Of a DNA stretch of 64,000 nucleotides, positions 61,410-64,000 are shown piece by piece. Where the stretch lies: positions 62,001 to 126,000 of the forward strand of contig JAPJBO010000035.1 of NCBI GenBank assembly GCA_030068145.1. The letters are read 5' to 3'. The translations under genes and the position numbers were made by a program. This DNA comes from Diplonema papillatum (Eukaryota; Euglenozoa; Diplonemea; Diplonemida; Diplonemidae). The notes beneath the pieces were generated by a model. The model was not told the origin of the DNA. It worked only from the letters and a program-made list of their open reading frames with translations, and did no database searches. Numbering within the stretch: the stretch's first letter is position 1; every line of letters begins with the position of its first letter.

Positions 61410-64000
61410 ATGGCTTCCATCGATCAGAAGATCGCGGACCTGCTCGCAGCCGTCCTGCCGTCCCGCCAAGCGTACCTGGCGAATGGGCCGACGGGGATAA
61501 TCTATCTGTCGATGTTCCTCTTCTTCTTCTCTCACTTGTCTCTCGAGTTCGACTTCTCGACGGATGAGGAGCTGAACAGCGTGACGTGCACGGAGGCCGA
61601 CTACAGGTACCGGACGGCAGACGGGACGTGCAACAACAAAGATCTGCCGAAGATGGGGGCGGCCGGAATGCGGTTCGGAAGGAACGTCCGGTCTACGTGG
61701 GAGACGGTGACACCGCCGTCGAGCTACCTGTGGGAACCACGTCCCGAAGTAGCCTCGTCAGCGTTTTTGCATTCGTACGAAGGACAGCGGGTCGAGATTC
61801 CGGGACTGAACCTGTTTTTCTCGGCGTGGATCCAGTTTCAGACGCACGACTGGTTCGCCCACTCGCAGGACACCGAAGCTGCTCCGTACTACTTGAACAC
61901 CGTGGGTGGGAATACGTTTCCGTTGAAGCCGACGAAGAGAGACGCTGACGGATACATGCGATCGGTGACGACGCACTGGTGGGACCTGTCGCAGGTTTAC
62001 GGCTCAGACTTGCAGACACAGCTCAGATTGCGGTCGCTCGTGGACGGGAAGATGACGATGGATGGAGAGTTCCTGCCGAAGTCGAACGTGACGGGGCAAA
62101 TGGACGTAGGATTCACAGAAAATCTGTGGAGTGGTCTTGAGGCGATGCACACGCTGTACGTGAAGGAGCACAACTACATCTGCGACCAGCTGAAGCAGCG
62201 CAACGCTGACTTGGACGACGAAGCCCTCTTCCAGTTAGCCCGCCTCATCAACAGCTTGCAAAACTCGCACATCCACACGCAGGAATGGACCGCGATCCTG
62301 CTGCAGAACAACGCAGCTCTTGGGGCGGGTTTCCGCAACAACTCCGCTGCGATCGCGATGTGGACTTCGTACAGGAACAAGCTCCCTGTGCCCGAGCCGG
62401 ACACAGATCCGGCGGTGGCGGGCTCCACGTTCTCGCACACAGAGGACTTCGTGGCTGTGTACAAGATGCACGCGTTGCTGCCTGACGACATCACTGTGGA
62501 CGGTGATGTGCAGCCTCTCCTCAACCACTCGTTCGCGTCCGGGAGATCACTTGTCGAGGAGTACGGAATCGAAACCCTGCTCACTGGGATGGCCAAGGCA
62601 CCCACGTGCAAACTCACGACGAACAACTACCCGAAGTCACTGTCGAACCTTGTGATTGGCAACGATGCCCTTGACATGGGAGCCATCGACATCTTCCGTG
62701 ACCGTGAGCGTGGCATGCCGAGGTACAACGAGTTCCGCAAGAGCCTGGGGCTGACCGCAATCGTCCAGTTCGAAGACATCACAACCGATGCTGCCGTCGT
62801 GGAGAAGCTGCGCAGTGTCTACAACTCGGTCGACGATGTTGACCTTCAAGTCGGGCTGATGGCTGAGGAAACCCGTCCTGAAGGGTTTGCCATCGCGGAG
62901 ACAACCTACACGCTCTTCTTGAGGCAGACCCGGCGGCGCACGGCTTTGGACCGCTTCCTCACGACGTCTCGCAACGCAGAGACGTACACTGAGTGGGGTC
63001 TCAACTACGCCCTCACCAGCACGTTCAAGCGCCTCTTTGAGAACAACTACCCGAACATGGTCAACGAGTTCCCTACCGGGTCGCACCCGTTCGTAGGCAG
63101 TGCCTTCCTGAAAAAACAGTAGTCGGGTATCCAACTGAAGTGTCAAGCAAAAAGACCACTACCACTGGCTGGGGCCTCGGAAATGCGTTGCCGTGTAGGC
63201 GGAAGTGTTGGCGAACTCGTCGACACCCATCCCTTTTTACATTCTTTGGTCGCCTTCGGGTCGACGAAGCAAGAACCGACAAACCTACCGCCGCCGAATC
63301 TTACTGCGTTAAGTGTAGTCCCGTTTGTTTTGGCCCAGTTCAGAGTTTCTCTGTTCTTTTTGAATACGCATGTGCTTAGTAGTAGGACGTACCTGTGCTG
63401 GCCGCCAGTTGCGAATCACAGACTTGCTTCCAACTGGCTCCCAACCAACTCAAATACATATGTAGACATGCTGTTTCTGCTCCTCCAACCTCCGTGGACA
63501 TGAGCTTCGGGTGGCACCTCTTGCTATTCTTTCGTTCTCTCTTCGATCAAAACGATTCAAACTGACTCAGTTGCCGCCACGAGTGCAAACTGCGCGCAGT
63601 TGATTTCTTATTGAAAATATGGAAGTACTGAGAACAGTTGAATGGACCTCTTGCGTTTGTTCTGCTCGCGATTTTGCGGGAGTCCGAAAACCTAACGTGC
63701 GCTGAAGTACGACCGATCGGCCCCCCTTTCGCGAGATAAAGCAGGATGCTGCCATCGTAGTCTCTCTTTCATTGTCATTTCGTGCAAAAAGTTGGGGCAG
63801 CAGCTGGATCCGGCCGGGCGACTTCCGGACGGATCTGGCAGGTGAGTAGCGTCACCTCCCCTTTGCCAGCATGCGAGCATTTAATTGCATCAAGAAACCT
63901 GCAGGAGAGAAAGGGAAGACACGATTCTGTCTGCCCAAATTTTGGCAACTGATCAGGTCTCGTCTTGTGCAAAAAAGGAATGGGTCCGCCCCAATCTCGT
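61316..64000 (+). repeat. Tandem duplication unit 2, cut by the window end
   Basis: Second copy of the 3364-bp unit; corresponds base by base to 57952-60636. It reaches the window edge, so the number of copies is unknown. 63123-64000 is downstream sequence without a gene. Confidence 0.9.
61410..63122 (+). CDS. Alpha-dioxygenase-like heme peroxidase, copy B
   Basis: Same 570-residue protein as 58046-59758, with all motifs (distal His146, Tyr351, His354) retained and no replacement seen. The leader differs from copy A at four sites before the start codon. Two intact, equal genes suggest dosage gain, recent duplication, gene conversion, or a duplicated contig piece. Confidence 0.9.
   Translation: MASIDQKIADLLAAVLPSRQAYLANGPTGIIYLSMFLFFFSHLSLEFDFSTDEELNSVTCTEADYRYRTADGTCNNKDLPKMGAAGMRFGRNVRSTWETVTPPSSYLWEPRPEVASSAFLHSYEGQRVEIPGLNLFFSAWIQFQTHDWFAHSQDTEAAPYYLNTVGGNTFPLKPTKRDADGYMRSVTTHWWDLSQVYGSDLQTQLRLRSLVDGKMTMDGEFLPKSNVTGQMDVGFTENLWSGLEAMHTLYVKEHNYICDQLKQRNADLDDEALFQLARLINSLQNSHIHTQEWTAILLQNNAALGAGFRNNSAAIAMWTSYRNKLPVPEPDTDPAVAGSTFSHTEDFVAVYKMHALLPDDITVDGDVQPLLNHSFASGRSLVEEYGIETLLTGMAKAPTCKLTTNNYPKSLSNLVIGNDALDMGAIDIFRDRERGMPRYNEFRKSLGLTAIVQFEDITTDAAVVEKLRSVYNSVDDVDLQVGLMAEETRPEGFAIAETTYTLFLRQTRRRTALDRFLTTSRNAETYTEWGLNYALTSTFKRLFENNYPNMVNEFPTGSHPFVGSAFLKKQ

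Noticed and set aside
1..64000. CRISPR arrays, bacterial operons or prophage
   Set aside because: Introns, modular surface protein, four-domain channel and retroelements mark the window as eukaryotic nuclear DNA; the tandem arrays have no spacer structure.

Overview
The window reads as nuclear DNA of a eukaryotic microbe or alga. Most genes are long, GC-rich, single-exon open frames with good start contexts. Two genes (14.3-15.1 kb and 48.0-54.3 kb) carry short spliceosomal introns of the GTATG...AG type with matching phases. The genes include a mitochondrial branched-chain keto acid dehydrogenase subunit, a four-domain voltage-gated cation channel and alpha-dioxygenase-like heme peroxidases. 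With a transposon-rich, intron-poor layout this suggests an alga or related protist. A red alga is a guess, not a finding.

Layout. 0-2.1 kb: a perfect 49-bp hairpin, then BCKDHB. 2.9-7.9 kb: a 4.96-kb element with 34-bp terminal inverted repeats and a GTAT target duplication, inserted in an older LTR-like repeat and carrying a 164-bp satellite. 10.1-13.0 kb: a zinc-finger gene whose 3' end is repeated three times in tandem. 14.3-15.1 kb: the start of a spliced RRM gene. 15-18 kb: repeat relics and a LINE reverse transcriptase fragment. 18-24.9 kb: a nested structure in which a tyrosine-recombinase retroelement (ORF order gag, YR, RT-RNase H) sits between two arrays of one 21-bp minisatellite, all inside imperfect outer inverted repeats. 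25-32 kb: hAT relic, zinc-finger ORFs, LTR-like and inverted-repeat elements. 33.1-43.4 kb: a polytopic membrane protein, an SLC17-like MFS carrier and a 1896-residue EEEE channel. 44-47 kb: tandem repeats and a decayed pogo-like transposon. 48.0-54.3 kb: two long cysteine-rich open frames that join through two phase-compatible introns into one predicted secreted, possibly GPI-anchored protein of 1982 residues. 55.4-57.1 kb: an FAD amine oxidase plus the relic of a second copy. 58-64 kb: two tandem alpha-dioxygenase-like genes on a 3364-bp period with no difference seen over the coding sequence.

The host genes show no operon-like or pathway clustering. They are islands between repeats, all on the + strand. 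The most unusual items are the retroelement, the channel architecture (EF hands in the I-II linker, IQ and PDZ at the C terminus), the reconstructed cysteine-rich gene, and the satellite-bearing TIR element. Everything is read by eye; no database search was run.
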